Positions 1 through 7,559 of a stretch of 64,000 nt of DNA are shown here, one piece after another. Below the pieces are notes generated by a model. That model made no database searches, was not told the DNA's origin, and worked only from the letters and a program-made list of their open reading frames with translations. The DNA comes from Erwinia sp. SLM-02 (GTDB lineage: Bacteria; Pseudomonadota; Gammaproteobacteria; Enterobacterales; Enterobacteriaceae). Location of the stretch: contig NZ_JAQISN010000001.1 in assembly GCF_037450285.1 (NCBI RefSeq), positions 1,736,001 through 1,800,000 on the forward strand, in the 5' to 3' direction. The position numbers and the translations under genes are program-made. The first letter of the stretch is position 1, and every line of letters starts with the position of its first letter.

Positions 1-2
1 TT

Positions 3-266
3 AAAGAAAAACTAAAAATATTCCAGAAGTTTTATTCAACAGGCGGGAAAAAGTGCTTCATAATTTTCTTCTATCAGTCTCTAGTTAATGAAAACCTTAG
101 AGGATTAAAATTAATAGAATCCACAGAGGGAATTTATGAATTTAAAATTGACACTCAGCATGAATGGGCCGGAGAAAATCAGGATGTTTTTTGGGCACGA
201 GTTGATGATGACCTCATCGGAAAAATGCTAAACACCTCCTATAACCATATAAAATCTATGATTTAA
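3..266 (+). CDS. C-terminal part of an unknown AT-rich gene (cut by window start)
   Basis: An open frame runs from the first bases to a TAA at 264-266 and gives about 87 residues ending NTSYNHIKSMI. The start lies outside the window. Base composition is clearly more AT-rich than the core genes from rstB onward, which suggests acquired DNA. The fragment is acidic, with aromatic-rich stretches such as EWAGENQDVFWARVDDD, and shows no signal peptide or membrane segment. I do not recognise the family. A small immunity-type protein would fit the context but this is a guess. It lies on the same strand as the recombinase remnant and rstB. Confidence 0.5.
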   Translation, partial: KEKLKIFQKFYSTGGKKCFIIFFYQSLVNENLRGLKLIESTEGIYEFKIDTQHEWAGENQDVFWARVDDDLIGKMLNTSYNHIKSMI

Positions 267-707
267 TCTAAGCAATTACCAATACATACATGCCCCTAAA
301 CTTTAAAAATAATTAAAACTCGGTGAGGGGCATTAACGATATCCGCAGGATCACATCCTACTTAACATTCCCCCCGAACCGACAGTGATGGCAGCCTTGC
401 GCTGCGCTTATGTCATTGCGCCATCATAGACAGCGACGAACCCAACTGATCCTTCGCAGGTTCCCCCGGCAACATCCTGACCCAGCAGTAACGGAGTCGC
501 CCATTTTGTGAGATTGATTGCACTGGGGAATTCAAGCTGCAGCACCTCTCCATGCTGATTTTCAAATGCGCAGGGATGTTGAAGATACCGACATGCTGAT
601 GATGTCCCACTCACCGGCAACGAATGTCGGTAATGCGTAATACGCCACTGAGCCCGATGGATAAAGGGCATACCAAACCTGACCCACTTCTGAAACATGA
701 GTACTAG
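267..707. other. Gene-free accessory stretch upstream of the recombinase remnant
   Basis: No frame here looks like a real gene; the short overlapping minus-strand ORFs have no recognisable motif and no good ribosome site. ATGCCCCT at 290-297 and AGGGGCAT at 326-333 are inverted copies about 28 bases apart and could form a hairpin after the preceding gene, but there is no T-run. The rest looks like decayed mobile-element DNA. A stop codon (TAG, 705-707) closes the recombinase frame on its left side. Confidence 0.4.
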
Positions 708-1364
708 CAGTCAAACGATGCCGCTCCGGAAAAACAGAAAAACATGTGGCATTTTTTTGCCTATACCGGGATACGTCCTGGTGAACTTTGCGCACTGGGC
801 TGGGACGATATCGATCTCACTACTGGAGAAGTTCACGTCAGTCGTAACCTTACTCAAGAAGGCATTTTCGGCCCACCAAAGACCGAATCCGGATACAGAA
901 TAATAAAGCTGCTTGAGCCAGCGCTGGAAGCCCTGCGGGCTCAAAAGGAGCTAACAGGAAACGCACCTCAGGTACCAGTGACGATCCACCACAGAGAATT
1001 CGGTAAAACAGAAACGCAGAAGCTGAATTTTGTATTCATGCCGCGGATGCTGAAAGGCATGCAGGCCCCGCATTACTCCGTTAATTCGATAAAGTCACTT
1101 TGGGATGTTACTGTACGCAAAGCGGGTATCCGACGCCGACGCCCCTATCAACTGCGCCATACCTACGCGTGCTGGATGTTGTCAGCCGGTGCAAACCCTG
1201 CTTTTATAGCGAGTCAAATGGGTCATGAGAATGCAGAAATGGTTTTTCAGGTATATTCTTCCTGGATTACCGCCCTCGACAGCGATCAGGTTTCGTACCT
1301 GAATCAGCGCATTGGTGGTTATACGAGTGCCCCCATAGTGCCCCTGAAGGTAAACGGCAGGTAG
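708..1364 (+). pseudogene. 5'-truncated tyrosine recombinase (phage/island integrase)
   Basis: Only the C-terminal catalytic domain of a lambda-type integrase remains. The frame is open after a TAG at 705-707. The first methionine at 744 would give 206 residues, whereas full-length integrases are usually 330-400. The active-site set is visible in order: Arg in YTGIRPGEL, His-x-x-Arg in QLRHTYA, His in QMGHENAEM and the nucleophile Tyr in VFQVYSSW. The N-terminal arm-binding and core-binding domains are missing. It ends 29 bases before rstB on the same strand. This suggests that an element integrated just upstream of rstB and later decayed. A short protein could be made from 744 but should not recombine normally. 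Confidence 0.85.
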
Positions 1365-1393
1365 CTAACATGTTGATTTTTGAGTTATAAAGA

Positions 1394-2686
1394 ATGAGAA
1401 AGCTGTTTATTCAGTTTTATCTGCTGCTGTTTGTCTGCTTCCTGGTGATGGCGATGCTGGTCGGGCTGGTGTACAAATTCACCGCCGAACGCGCCGGCCG
1501 CCAGTCGATGGACGATTTAATGAAGAGCTCGCTGTATCTGATGCGCAGCGAACTGCGGGAGATCCCACCCAGGGACTGGAACCGGACGATTAATAATCTC
1601 GACCTCAATCTTTCGTTTAAGCTGCACATCGAGCCGATGAGCAAATACCAGCTCGACCCACCGACGCTGCGCCGCCTGCGGGCGGGTGAGATTGTGGCTC
1701 TCGACGACGAATACACCTTCCTGCAACATATTCCGCGCAGCCATTACGTGCTGGCGGTCGGCCCGATCCCGTATCTTTTCTATCTGCACGAAATGCGCCT
1801 GCTGGATATCGCCCTGCTGGCGTTTATCGGTATTTCGCTGGCGCTGCCGGTGTTTATCTGGATGCGCCCGCACTGGCAGGACATGCTCAAGCTGGAGAAC
1901 GCCGCGCAGCGCTTCGGCCGGGGCCATCTGGACGAGCGTATTCATTTTGACAGCACCTCGAGCCTGCTGCGCCTGGGTGTCGCTTTCAACCAGATGGCCG
2001 ATAATATCAACACGCTGGTCGCCAGCAAGAAGCAACTGATAGACGGCATTGCCCACGAGCTGCGCACCCCGCTGGTGCGGCTGCGCTATCGTCTGGAAAT
2101 GAGCGACAACCTCAGCGAAGCTGAATCCACGGCGCTGAACCGGGATATTGGCCAGCTGGAAGCGCTGATCGAAGAGCTGCTGACCTATGCCCGCCTCGAT
2201 CGCCCGCGCGTGGAGCTGAATCTGCAATCGCTCGATCTGGCGCAGTGGTTGCACGAACGGCTGCAGGATATCCGCCTGGTCAATCCCGATACCGATATTG
2301 CACTGGATACTCCGCAGCGCGAGAATCATGGGGTGGCGGATACCCGCCTGATGGAGCGGGTGCTGGACAACCTGGTGAATAACGCCCTGCGCTATGCCGA
2401 CAAGCGGCTACGGGTAGGACTGTGGTTTGACGGCGACATTGCCTGCCTGCAGGTCGAAGACGATGGCCCCGGTATCCCGCTGGAAGAACGTGAGCGGGTA
2501 TTCGAGCCGTTTGTTCGCCTCGATCCCAGCCGCGATCGCGCCACCGGCGGCTGCGGCCTCGGGCTGGCCATTGTCCACTCCGTTGCCCAGGCCTTTGGCG
2601 GCTACGTGACGATTGACAGCAGCCCGCTTGGCGGAGCCAGCGTGCGTTTCTGCTGGCCCGTGAACCACCCTTTGCGTGACGCCTGA
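1394..2686 (+). CDS. rstB: Sensor histidine kinase RstB
   Basis: RstB is the inner-membrane sensor kinase of the RstA/RstB two-component system, which in E. coli responds under PhoP control and drives acid-shock genes such as asr. The 430-residue protein shows an N-terminal membrane helix (about 5-27), a periplasmic domain, a second helix (about 135-157), a HAMP segment, the phospho-accepting His in IDGIAHELRTPL (about 215-226), and an ATPase domain with N box (LDNLVNNALRYAD), DDGPGIP and GGCGLGLAIV. Length and motifs fit the family. The unusual point is upstream: rstA should precede it, but a truncated integrase occupies that place. The ribosome site before 1394 is weak (AAAGA), so expression may have changed. 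Confidence 0.93.
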   Translation: MRKLFIQFYLLLFVCFLVMAMLVGLVYKFTAERAGRQSMDDLMKSSLYLMRSELREIPPRDWNRTINNLDLNLSFKLHIEPMSKYQLDPPTLRRLRAGEIVALDDEYTFLQHIPRSHYVLAVGPIPYLFYLHEMRLLDIALLAFIGISLALPVFIWMRPHWQDMLKLENAAQRFGRGHLDERIHFDSTSSLLRLGVAFNQMADNINTLVASKKQLIDGIAHELRTPLVRLRYRLEMSDNLSEAESTALNRDIGQLEALIEELLTYARLDRPRVELNLQSLDLAQWLHERLQDIRLVNPDTDIALDTPQRENHGVADTRLMERVLDNLVNNALRYADKRLRVGLWFDGDIACLQVEDDGPGIPLEERERVFEPFVRLDPSRDRATGGCGLGLAIVHSVAQAFGGYVTIDSSPLGGASVRFCWPVNHPLRDA

Positions 2687-2719
2687 GGCGTCTGAACTTC
2701 TCTTTTATTAAGGAACCGT

Positions 2720-4204
2720 ATGTCATCTGCCTATGCAAATCTGACCCGCACCTTCCAGCGCCTTTCACGCTTTGGTCATCTTGCCGCGATTACCGGCTGG
2801 GATATGCAAACCATGATGCCCGCCGGAGGCAGCCGCGCACGCGGTGAGGCGCTGGCGGAGCTGAGCGTGCTGCGCCATGAGATCCTGACTGCCAGGCAGG
2901 TGGGCGAATGGCTGGACCAGGCAAAGCAGGAAGATCTGGACGATGTGGCGCAGGCGAATCTGTATGAAATGCACCGCGCCTGGCAGCAGGCATCGCTGCT
3001 GCCCGCTTCGCTGGTGGAAGCGAAATCTATCGCCGGTTCACGCTGCGAGCACGCATGGCGTCAGCAGCGGCCCGCCAACGACTGGGCGGGGTTCGCTGCC
3101 AATCTGAAAGAGGTGGTGAAACTCAGCCGCGAGGAGGCGGAGATCCGCGCACAGGCAAACGGCTGTTCACGCTATGACGCGCTGCTGGATATCTTTGAGC
3201 CGGGTATGACCAGCGCGAAGCTGGACAGCACCTTTGGCGACCTGAAACAGTGGCTGCCGGATCTGCTGCAGAAGATCGTTGAACAGCAGTCGAAGGAGGC
3301 CGTGATTGTTCCGGCCGGGCCATTCCCACAGGAGAAGCAGAAGGAGCTGGGCCTGGCGATTATGACGCTGCTGGGCTTTGACTTTAACGCCGGTCGCCTG
3401 GACGTCAGCGCGCATCCGTTCTGTGGCGGCGTGCCGCAGGATGTTCGCATCACCACCCGCTACAAAAGCGAAGAGTTTATCAGCGCGATGATGGGCGTGA
3501 TCCACGAAACCGGGCACGCGCGCTATGAGCAGAACCTGCCGCAGCAGTGGGCCGATCAACCTGTTGCACTGGCCCGCTCCACCGCTATCCATGAGTCGCA
3601 GAGCCTGTTTTTTGAGAAGCAGCTGGGCCGCAGCCCGGAGTTCCTCAGTCTGATCCAGCCTCTGGCGGTGCGGCTGCTGGGTGAACGCGGCGGTATGGCC
3701 ACCGATAACTTTATCGCCCTGAACCAGCGGGTGAAGCCGGGGCTGATCCGCGTGGATGCAGATGAGGTCAGCTATCCGGCCCACGTGATCCTGCGCTATG
3801 AGATTGAACGCGCGCTGATTGCCGGAGACATTGAAGTCGACGATATTCCGACCCTGTGGCAGGAGAAAATGCAGCACTGGCTGGGCATTAACACCGCCGG
3901 CAACTATCGCGATGGCTGCATGCAGGATATCCACTGGACCGACGGCGCATTTGGTTACTTCCCGACCTACACCCTGGGCGCGATGTACGCCGCGCAGCTG
4001 TTCCAGGCGCTCAAGCGCGCTATTCCGCAGGTCAACGAACTGATTGCTCAGGGCGATCTGCAGCCGGTATTCAACTGGCTACAGCAAAACATCTGGCAGC
4101 ACGGGAGCCGTTTCTCTACCCGTCAGCTGATTGAAAACGCCACCGGCGAAGATCTCAACCCGCTGTGGTTCCGCCAGCACCTTGAGAGCCGCTATCTGAA
4201 GTAA
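2720..4204 (+). CDS. Carboxypeptidase Taq family (M32) metallopeptidase
   Basis: This 494-residue cytosolic protein matches the M32 (carboxypeptidase Taq) family, zinc enzymes of about 500 residues that remove C-terminal amino acids with broad specificity. The zinc motif HExxH is seen in GVIHETGHARYEQ (about residues 260-272), followed by AIHESQSLFFEKQLG, whose Glu is the likely third ligand. The catalytic-domain signature DGAFGYFPTYTLGAMYAAQ is near the C-terminus. The start has a reasonable ribosome site (AAGGAA, 2710-2715). It follows rstB by 33 bases, so co-transcription is possible. A hairpin terminator follows. The physiological role in enterobacteria is not established. Confidence 0.9.
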   Translation: MSSAYANLTRTFQRLSRFGHLAAITGWDMQTMMPAGGSRARGEALAELSVLRHEILTARQVGEWLDQAKQEDLDDVAQANLYEMHRAWQQASLLPASLVEAKSIAGSRCEHAWRQQRPANDWAGFAANLKEVVKLSREEAEIRAQANGCSRYDALLDIFEPGMTSAKLDSTFGDLKQWLPDLLQKIVEQQSKEAVIVPAGPFPQEKQKELGLAIMTLLGFDFNAGRLDVSAHPFCGGVPQDVRITTRYKSEEFISAMMGVIHETGHARYEQNLPQQWADQPVALARSTAIHESQSLFFEKQLGRSPEFLSLIQPLAVRLLGERGGMATDNFIALNQRVKPGLIRVDADEVSYPAHVILRYEIERALIAGDIEVDDIPTLWQEKMQHWLGINTAGNYRDGCMQDIHWTDGAFGYFPTYTLGAMYAAQLFQALKRAIPQVNELIAQGDLQPVFNWLQQNIWQHGSRFSTRQLIENATGEDLNPLWFRQHLESRYLK

Positions 4205-4226
4205 ACCCGCCGTAATGACTGCCCGT

Positions 4227-4258
4227 AAGGGGGATGCGACCGCCGTATCCCCCTTTGT
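4227..4258 (+). terminator. Rho-independent terminator after the M32 carboxypeptidase
   Basis: A near-perfect inverted repeat pairs 4227-4238 (AAGGGGGATGCG) with 4244-4255 around a five-base loop, followed by TTTGT. It lies 22 bases after the carboxypeptidase stop and just before the RstA-like box of asr. Confidence 0.75.
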
Positions 4259-4320
4259 ACATTCGGTTACACGCCGATACCAATCACTCACTGAAGCGCC
4301 CCTCCCGTTCTCATATAGTT
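4258..4320 (+). promoter_or_regulatory. asr promoter region with an RstA-like box
   Basis: Bases 4258-4271 read TACATTCGGTTACA. This fits the published RstA box TACATNTNGTTACA with one mismatch. A plausible -10 hexamer, TATAGT, is at 4314-4319, with no good -35 at the right spacing, as expected for an activator-dependent promoter. The box lies about 50 bases upstream of the -10. In E. coli asr is RstA/PhoB-activated on acid or phosphate stress; the link here is inferred from the motif. Confidence 0.65.
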
Positions 4321-4375
4321 TACTCACCGGCCCCGCAGTGGGCTGACACATGAATAAACATTTGAGGGTTTTGCA

Positions 4376-4999
4376 ATGAAAAAATTATTTGCTCTGGTTG
4401 TAGCCGCTGCAATGGGTCTGTCTTCAGTTGCTTTCGCTGCTGAGACAACAGCTGCCCCAGCTACCACCGCTCCAGCTGCCACCACCACAACTGCGGCTCC
4501 GGCTCCGGCTAAAGCCACCGCTAAGCATCACAAAAAACACAAGAAAGCGACCGAGCAGAAAGCTCAGGCTGCCAAGAAGCATCATAAAGCTGCCAAGAAG
4601 CCAGCCGCTCAGAAAGCTCAGGCCGCTAAAAAACACCACAAAGCCGCCAAGAAGCCAGCCGCTCAGAAAGCCCAGGCCGCTAAAAAACACCACAAAGCCG
4701 CCAAGAAGCCAGTAGCGCAGAAAGCCCAGGCTGCTAAAAAACATCACAAAGCTGCCAAGAAGCCAGTAGCGCAGAAAGCTCAGGCTGCTAAAAAACACCA
4801 CAAAGCTGCCAAGAAGCCAGTAGCGCAGAAAGCTCAGGCTGCTAAAAAACACCACAAAGCTGCCAAGAAGCCAGTAGCGCAGAAAGCTCAGGCCGCTAAA
4901 AAACACCACAAAGCCGCTAAGAAGCCAGTAGCTCAGAAAGCTCAGGCTGCTAAGAAGCACCACAAAGCTGCCAAGAAAGCCGCTGCACCTAAAGCGTAA
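4376..4999 (+). CDS. asr: Acid shock protein Asr precursor, repeat-expanded
   Basis: Asr is a small, very basic periplasmic protein induced by acid; in E. coli it is needed for survival at low pH. The 207-residue precursor begins with a signal peptide (MKKLFALVVAAAMGLSSVAFA, cut near residue 22), then an Ala/Thr/Pro spacer (about 23-48), then Lys/His/Ala-rich sequence. From about residue 61 there are eight tandem copies of an 18-residue unit built on QKAQAAKKHHKAAKKPxA. The E. coli protein is about 102 residues, so this one is roughly twice as long through repeat expansion. A ribosome site (GAGGG, 4363-4367) precedes the start. It lies between an RstA-like box and a strong terminator, and its usual neighbours ydgU and ydgD follow. 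Confidence 0.95.
   Translation: MKKLFALVVAAAMGLSSVAFAAETTAAPATTAPAATTTTAAPAPAKATAKHHKKHKKATEQKAQAAKKHHKAAKKPAAQKAQAAKKHHKAAKKPAAQKAQAAKKHHKAAKKPVAQKAQAAKKHHKAAKKPVAQKAQAAKKHHKAAKKPVAQKAQAAKKHHKAAKKPVAQKAQAAKKHHKAAKKPVAQKAQAAKKHHKAAKKAAAPKA
4556..4987 (+). repeat. 54-bp tandem repeat inside asr, eight copies
   Basis: Eight in-frame copies of a 54-base unit encode the 18-residue Asr repeat. The middle copies, encoding the KKPVAQ variant, are almost identical at the DNA level, while the first copies (TEQ, then PAAQ) differ more. This pattern suggests recent amplification by slippage or unequal crossing-over of the inner units. Confidence 0.9.
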
Positions 5000-5045
5000 G
5001 TTCTGCAGACGGGCGGACAGCCGCCCGATATAAGATCTTTAACTC

Positions 5046-5074
5046 AAACACCCGGATAATCCGGGTGTTTCTTT
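5046..5074 (+). terminator. Rho-independent terminator after asr
   Basis: AAACACCCGG (5046-5055) pairs perfectly with CCGGGTGTTT (5061-5070) around an ATAAT loop and is followed by a short T-rich tract. It sits between asr and ydgU, so ydgU would be expressed by read-through or from its own promoter. Confidence 0.85.
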
Positions 5075-5087
5075 CCCGGAGTCTCGG

Positions 5088-5171
5088 ATGATGGTGCGCC
5101 GCTATTTATTCGAAATCATTCTGGTTGTGATGATCCTTTGCGGTGTAATTGCCGCCAGCTTCTACATCTGA
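5088..5171 (+). CDS. ydgU: Small membrane protein YdgU
   Basis: A 27-codon frame encodes MMVRRYLFEI followed by a hydrophobic helix ending GVIAASFYI. E. coli YdgU has the same length, the same place directly after asr, and a similar layout of basic N-terminus, a Phe-Glu pair and one membrane-spanning helix. A ribosome site (CGGAG, 5077-5081) lies six bases before the first ATG. A start at the second ATG (5091) would lose one residue. It probably sits in the inner membrane; its function is unknown. It is too short for most gene finders. Confidence 0.75.
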   Translation: MMVRRYLFEIILVVMILCGVIAASFYI

Positions 5172-5280
5172 ACCCTGTAGCGTGCTGATATTCCAAATTA
5201 ATCTCCCTTTTTAAGCGCTATCCGTCTATAGTTACTGCATTAGCGTAATCACCTTTAATGCTGCCCAGCCTGAGAGAAAT

Positions 5281-6087
5281 ATGCGCCTGACTGCTGTGTT
5301 TTTACTGGGTCTTCTCGCTCTTTCGTCCCAAACCCATGCCGATGATGATGGCCAAAGTGAAGCCGATACCCGCACGCTGTTTTTTGGTAAAGACGATCGC
5401 CTGCCGGTCAGCAATACCGCCAGCCAGCCGTGGGAAGCTATCGGTCAGCTTGAAACCGCCAGCGGTAATCTGTGCAGTGCCACGCTGATCTCCCCTCATC
5501 TTGCGCTGACCGCCGGGCACTGCCTGCTGGCTCCTCCCGGTAAGCTGGATAAGGCCATCGCACTGCGCTTTATTGCCGGTAATAACGGCAAATGGCGCTA
5601 TGAGATCCACGATATTGAAGGCCGGGTGAATCCCACTCTGGGGAAAAAACTCAAGGCCGACGGCGACGGCTGGATTGTTCCGGCTTCTGCGGCACCCTAT
5701 GATTTCGGGCTGATTATCTTACGTAATCCCCCTTCCGGTATCGTTCCGCTACCGCTGTTTGCCGGCACGCGCGGCGAGATGACCGCCGCACTCAAGGCGA
5801 CCGGGCGCAAAGTGACCCAGGCGGGCTATCCGGAGGATCATCTGGATACGCTTTACTCCCACAGCGACTGCCTGATCACCGGCTGGGCGCAGAAAACGGT
5901 GCTGTCGCACCAGTGCGATACCCTGCCGGGAGACAGCGGTTCCCCGCTGCTGCTTAAGGTAGACGGAGAATGGCAGCTGATTGCGGTGCAAAGCTCCGCA
6001 CCCGCGCCGAAAGATCGCTACCTGGCTGATAACCGCGCCATTGCCGTGACGGCTTTCCGGGATAGTCTGGAAGAGCTGGCGAAATAG
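5281..6087 (+). CDS. ydgD: Periplasmic trypsin-like serine protease YdgD
   Basis: This 268-residue secreted protein has a signal peptide (about 1-20, ending THA) and a trypsin-fold catalytic triad: His in LALTAGHCLL (about 80), Asp in PYDFGLIIL (about 147) and Ser in LPGDSGSPLLL (about 221). Cysteines around the His and Ser motifs could form the usual disulphides. E. coli YdgD is a similarly sized protein of unknown substrate next to asr and ydgU, so order is conserved. The start has a purine-rich GAGAGAAAT ribosome site. It converges with the FosA-like gene. Confidence 0.9.
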   Translation: MRLTAVFLLGLLALSSQTHADDDGQSEADTRTLFFGKDDRLPVSNTASQPWEAIGQLETASGNLCSATLISPHLALTAGHCLLAPPGKLDKAIALRFIAGNNGKWRYEIHDIEGRVNPTLGKKLKADGDGWIVPASAAPYDFGLIILRNPPSGIVPLPLFAGTRGEMTAALKATGRKVTQAGYPEDHLDTLYSHSDCLITGWAQKTVLSHQCDTLPGDSGSPLLLKVDGEWQLIAVQSSAPAPKDRYLADNRAIAVTAFRDSLEELAK

Positions 6088-6128
6088 GCGTTGAAGCGCC
6101 GATATGCGGCTCTACTACCCGCTTAGTT

Positions 6129-6527
6129 TCAGAAAAACGTCATGCCATCATAAGGCTGGTCCCGGCAGGCCATCAGGCGGCTGGCCAGATCGCCATCATG
6201 GATCTCCAGCCGGTGTCCGTCGGGATCGAGGAAGTAAACCGATTTCCCTTCACTTTTGTTGGTTTTCCACTCCGTCACGCCCCTGCCTCTCAGACGGGCA
6301 GCAAACTCATCAAAATCTTCGCTGCGGATGCTGAAGGCATAGTGGGTGTAATCCCCGCCGGACAACACGGTATCCGCCGACAGGCAAAGCCACAGATCGC
6401 CCAGCGAAAGGTAGGCACCTCGCGCCCACTTTGCCTTTGGCGTAAAGCCCAGCGTATTGACATAAAACTCAAAGCTTTTCGTCACATCGCTGACGGCGAT
6501 GGTGATGTGATTAAGTCCGTTCAGCAT
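6129..6527 (-). CDS. fosA: FosA-family glutathione transferase (fosfomycin resistance)
   Basis: FosA enzymes open the epoxide of fosfomycin by adding glutathione, using Mn(II) and K+. The 132-residue protein beginning MLNGLNHITIAV keeps the family pattern: metal ligands His7, His in DYTHYAFSI (about 64) and Glu in HRLEIHDG (about 110), and the segments GAYLSLGDLWLCLS and SEGKSVYFLDPDGHRLE. The longer open frame up to 6713 adds an unrelated N-terminus. The start at 6527 aligns with known FosA and has a GAGA ribosome site. Several enterobacteria carry chromosomal fosA, so intrinsic reduced susceptibility is likely but untested. Other glyoxalase-fold proteins are less likely given these residues. 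Confidence 0.88.
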   Translation of the reverse strand: MLNGLNHITIAVSDVTKSFEFYVNTLGFTPKAKWARGAYLSLGDLWLCLSADTVLSGGDYTHYAFSIRSEDFDEFAARLRGRGVTEWKTNKSEGKSVYFLDPDGHRLEIHDGDLASRLMACRDQPYDGMTFF

Positions 6528-6709
6528 GGGGGATCTCTTTGGTGGGAGAGGAAAGGGATAATTTAGCATGAGGGATGTTTTATTCGGCACTAAACAGCAT
6601 GCGGGAAACCAGCAATGCGATAGATAAAATCCCGAAGCCCCCAGCAACGCCCGGCGGCGTCCTGCCTGTCGGGCAGATTCATTCCGCTTCGTATACAAGC
6701 CGGTAATGT

Positions 6710-6862
6710 TCATATTGCTAAACGGTCGTTAAGCGCTTCCTGCGCCAACAGCACTTTCATGCTTTACCTGACAGTCTCGCACGACGCGCGGCGAACTGCG
6801 CTTCAACGTCTTCATTACTCACAACGTGAGTCTTCCCATATATCCTGGCGCCAGGATTCGGC
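6710..6862 (-). pseudogene. Remnant of a toxin-antitoxin pair
   Basis: On the minus strand a frame ending at 6757 encodes LPNPGARIYGKTHVVSNEDV then EAQFAARRARLSGKA, which looks like the tail of a type II antitoxin. Its TGA overlaps an ATG in the ATGA pattern. The second frame encodes only MKVLLAQEALNDRLAI before a stop at 6710-6712, resembling a RelE/ParE-type toxin N-terminus. The antitoxin frame is closed upstream by a stop. Both halves are therefore broken. The family call rests on gene order and general look, not on a diagnostic motif. Confidence 0.4.
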
Positions 6863-6959
6863 AAGGAAGGCGGTTAAAGAAGACAGTTAACCCGAACGCA
6901 GGCTGAAGGAGCTGGAACACCAACAGCCCGCTGACCACAGCCAACGAAAGGAGTTGATT

Positions 6960-7280
6960 ATGGCTGAGCAGTATTACAAGTCAGGCACAGGTATATCCAC
7001 AACAACAGGGGCTTATACTGTGGGTTATGTCAGTGACGCGAAGTGCCAGCCCGTTCAGGCTGTCACGCTTAAAGGCAACTGGCTGGCTGAAGCGGGCTTT
7101 ACCACCGGCACGCCGCTGGATGCACGGGTGATGCCGGGTTGTCTGGTGCTTACCGCTCAGGAACCGCCTCTACCTGAGCCAGAGATTATGCAGGCGCTGA
7201 AGAAGGTCTGTAAGCTGTCGGCCTGCAAGCAGCGCCAGGTGACGGAGCTGATCGAGGTGATCAGTAAGCCGCAGCGATAA
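6960..7280 (+). CDS. symE: SymE-family type I toxin
   Basis: The 106-residue protein closely matches E. coli SymE, an SOS-linked toxin with an AbrB-like fold that slows translation and condenses nucleoids and is held down by the antisense RNA SymR. The shared core is LKGNWLAEAGFTTGTPLDAR, then PGCLVLTAQ, and the conserved C-terminus is VCKLSACKQRQVTELIEVI. ATG 6960 has an excellent ribosome site (AAAGGAG, seven bases upstream); an in-frame TTG six bases earlier is unlikely. No clear LexA box is visible upstream. A similar but broken copy lies at 10576, and both stand beside CdiA C-terminal DNA, a place where symE-like genes are often seen. Confidence 0.85.
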   Translation: MAEQYYKSGTGISTTTGAYTVGYVSDAKCQPVQAVTLKGNWLAEAGFTTGTPLDARVMPGCLVLTAQEPPLPEPEIMQALKKVCKLSACKQRQVTELIEVISKPQR

Positions 7281-7306
7281 GGCACTAACTGGCTGGCGTA
7301 TAAAGT

Positions 7307-7334
7307 AAAATCCCGGCTCAGTGGCCGGGATTTT
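7307..7334. terminator. Bidirectional terminator between symE and the small immunity-like gene
   Basis: AAAATCCCGGC (7307-7317) pairs with GCCGGGATTTT (7324-7334) around a six-base loop, with T-rich sequence on both outer sides. It serves symE from the left and the convergent small gene from the right. A nearly identical hairpin follows the second symE copy. Confidence 0.8.
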
Positions 7335-7335
7335 A

Positions 7336-7557
7336 TTATTTTTCTAACAGTTTATTCTTAGCCTCACTTAACGCATTTTGAAGCCAGTCGAGACTTAATG
7401 AGGTAAGATTAGGCGAAAATTCAAGCTTAATATCATCTATCCCATTCTCCTGTTGTAAGAGAGCGATAAATTCATCATTGCAATAAATTTCAGCTATTAA
7501 TTCTTCATAATCGACATCACTTGCGATCACGATCTTTAGTTGATCTTTAGAGTTCAT
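7336..7557 (-). CDS. Putative immunity protein of the orphan CdiA-CT cassette
   Basis: This 73-residue acidic protein (MNSKDQLKIVIASDVDYEEL start) begins two bases after the stop of the orphan CdiA C-terminal frame (TAACTATG). That is the position always occupied by the cognate cdiI. It is small and cytosolic with no membrane segment; the composition is Glu/Asp/Leu-rich. CdiI proteins bind and block the toxin domain encoded immediately upstream. The pairing is inferred from position; I cannot name its immunity family with certainty. Confidence 0.7.
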   Translation of the reverse strand: MNSKDQLKIVIASDVDYEELIAEIYCNDEFIALLQQENGIDDIKLEFSPNLTSLSLDWLQNALSEAKNKLLEK

Positions 7558-7559
7558 AG

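Noticed and set aside
267..707. Minus-strand short ORFs (about 65-96 codons)
   Set aside because: Overlapping in several frames, no ribosome site, and no family resemblance.
4424..4963. 179-codon minus-strand frame opposite asr
   Set aside because: Repeat-driven shadow of asr (Phe/Leu/Ser-rich reverse of the Lys/His/Ala codons). The plus strand has the signal peptide and family match.
4556..4987. CRISPR array
   Set aside because: The repeats are continuous coding units with no spacers. No CRISPR-like array or cas gene was seen in the window.
6721..6959. LexA box upstream of symE
   Set aside because: No CTG-N10-CAG with the usual AT-rich centre was found close to the start.
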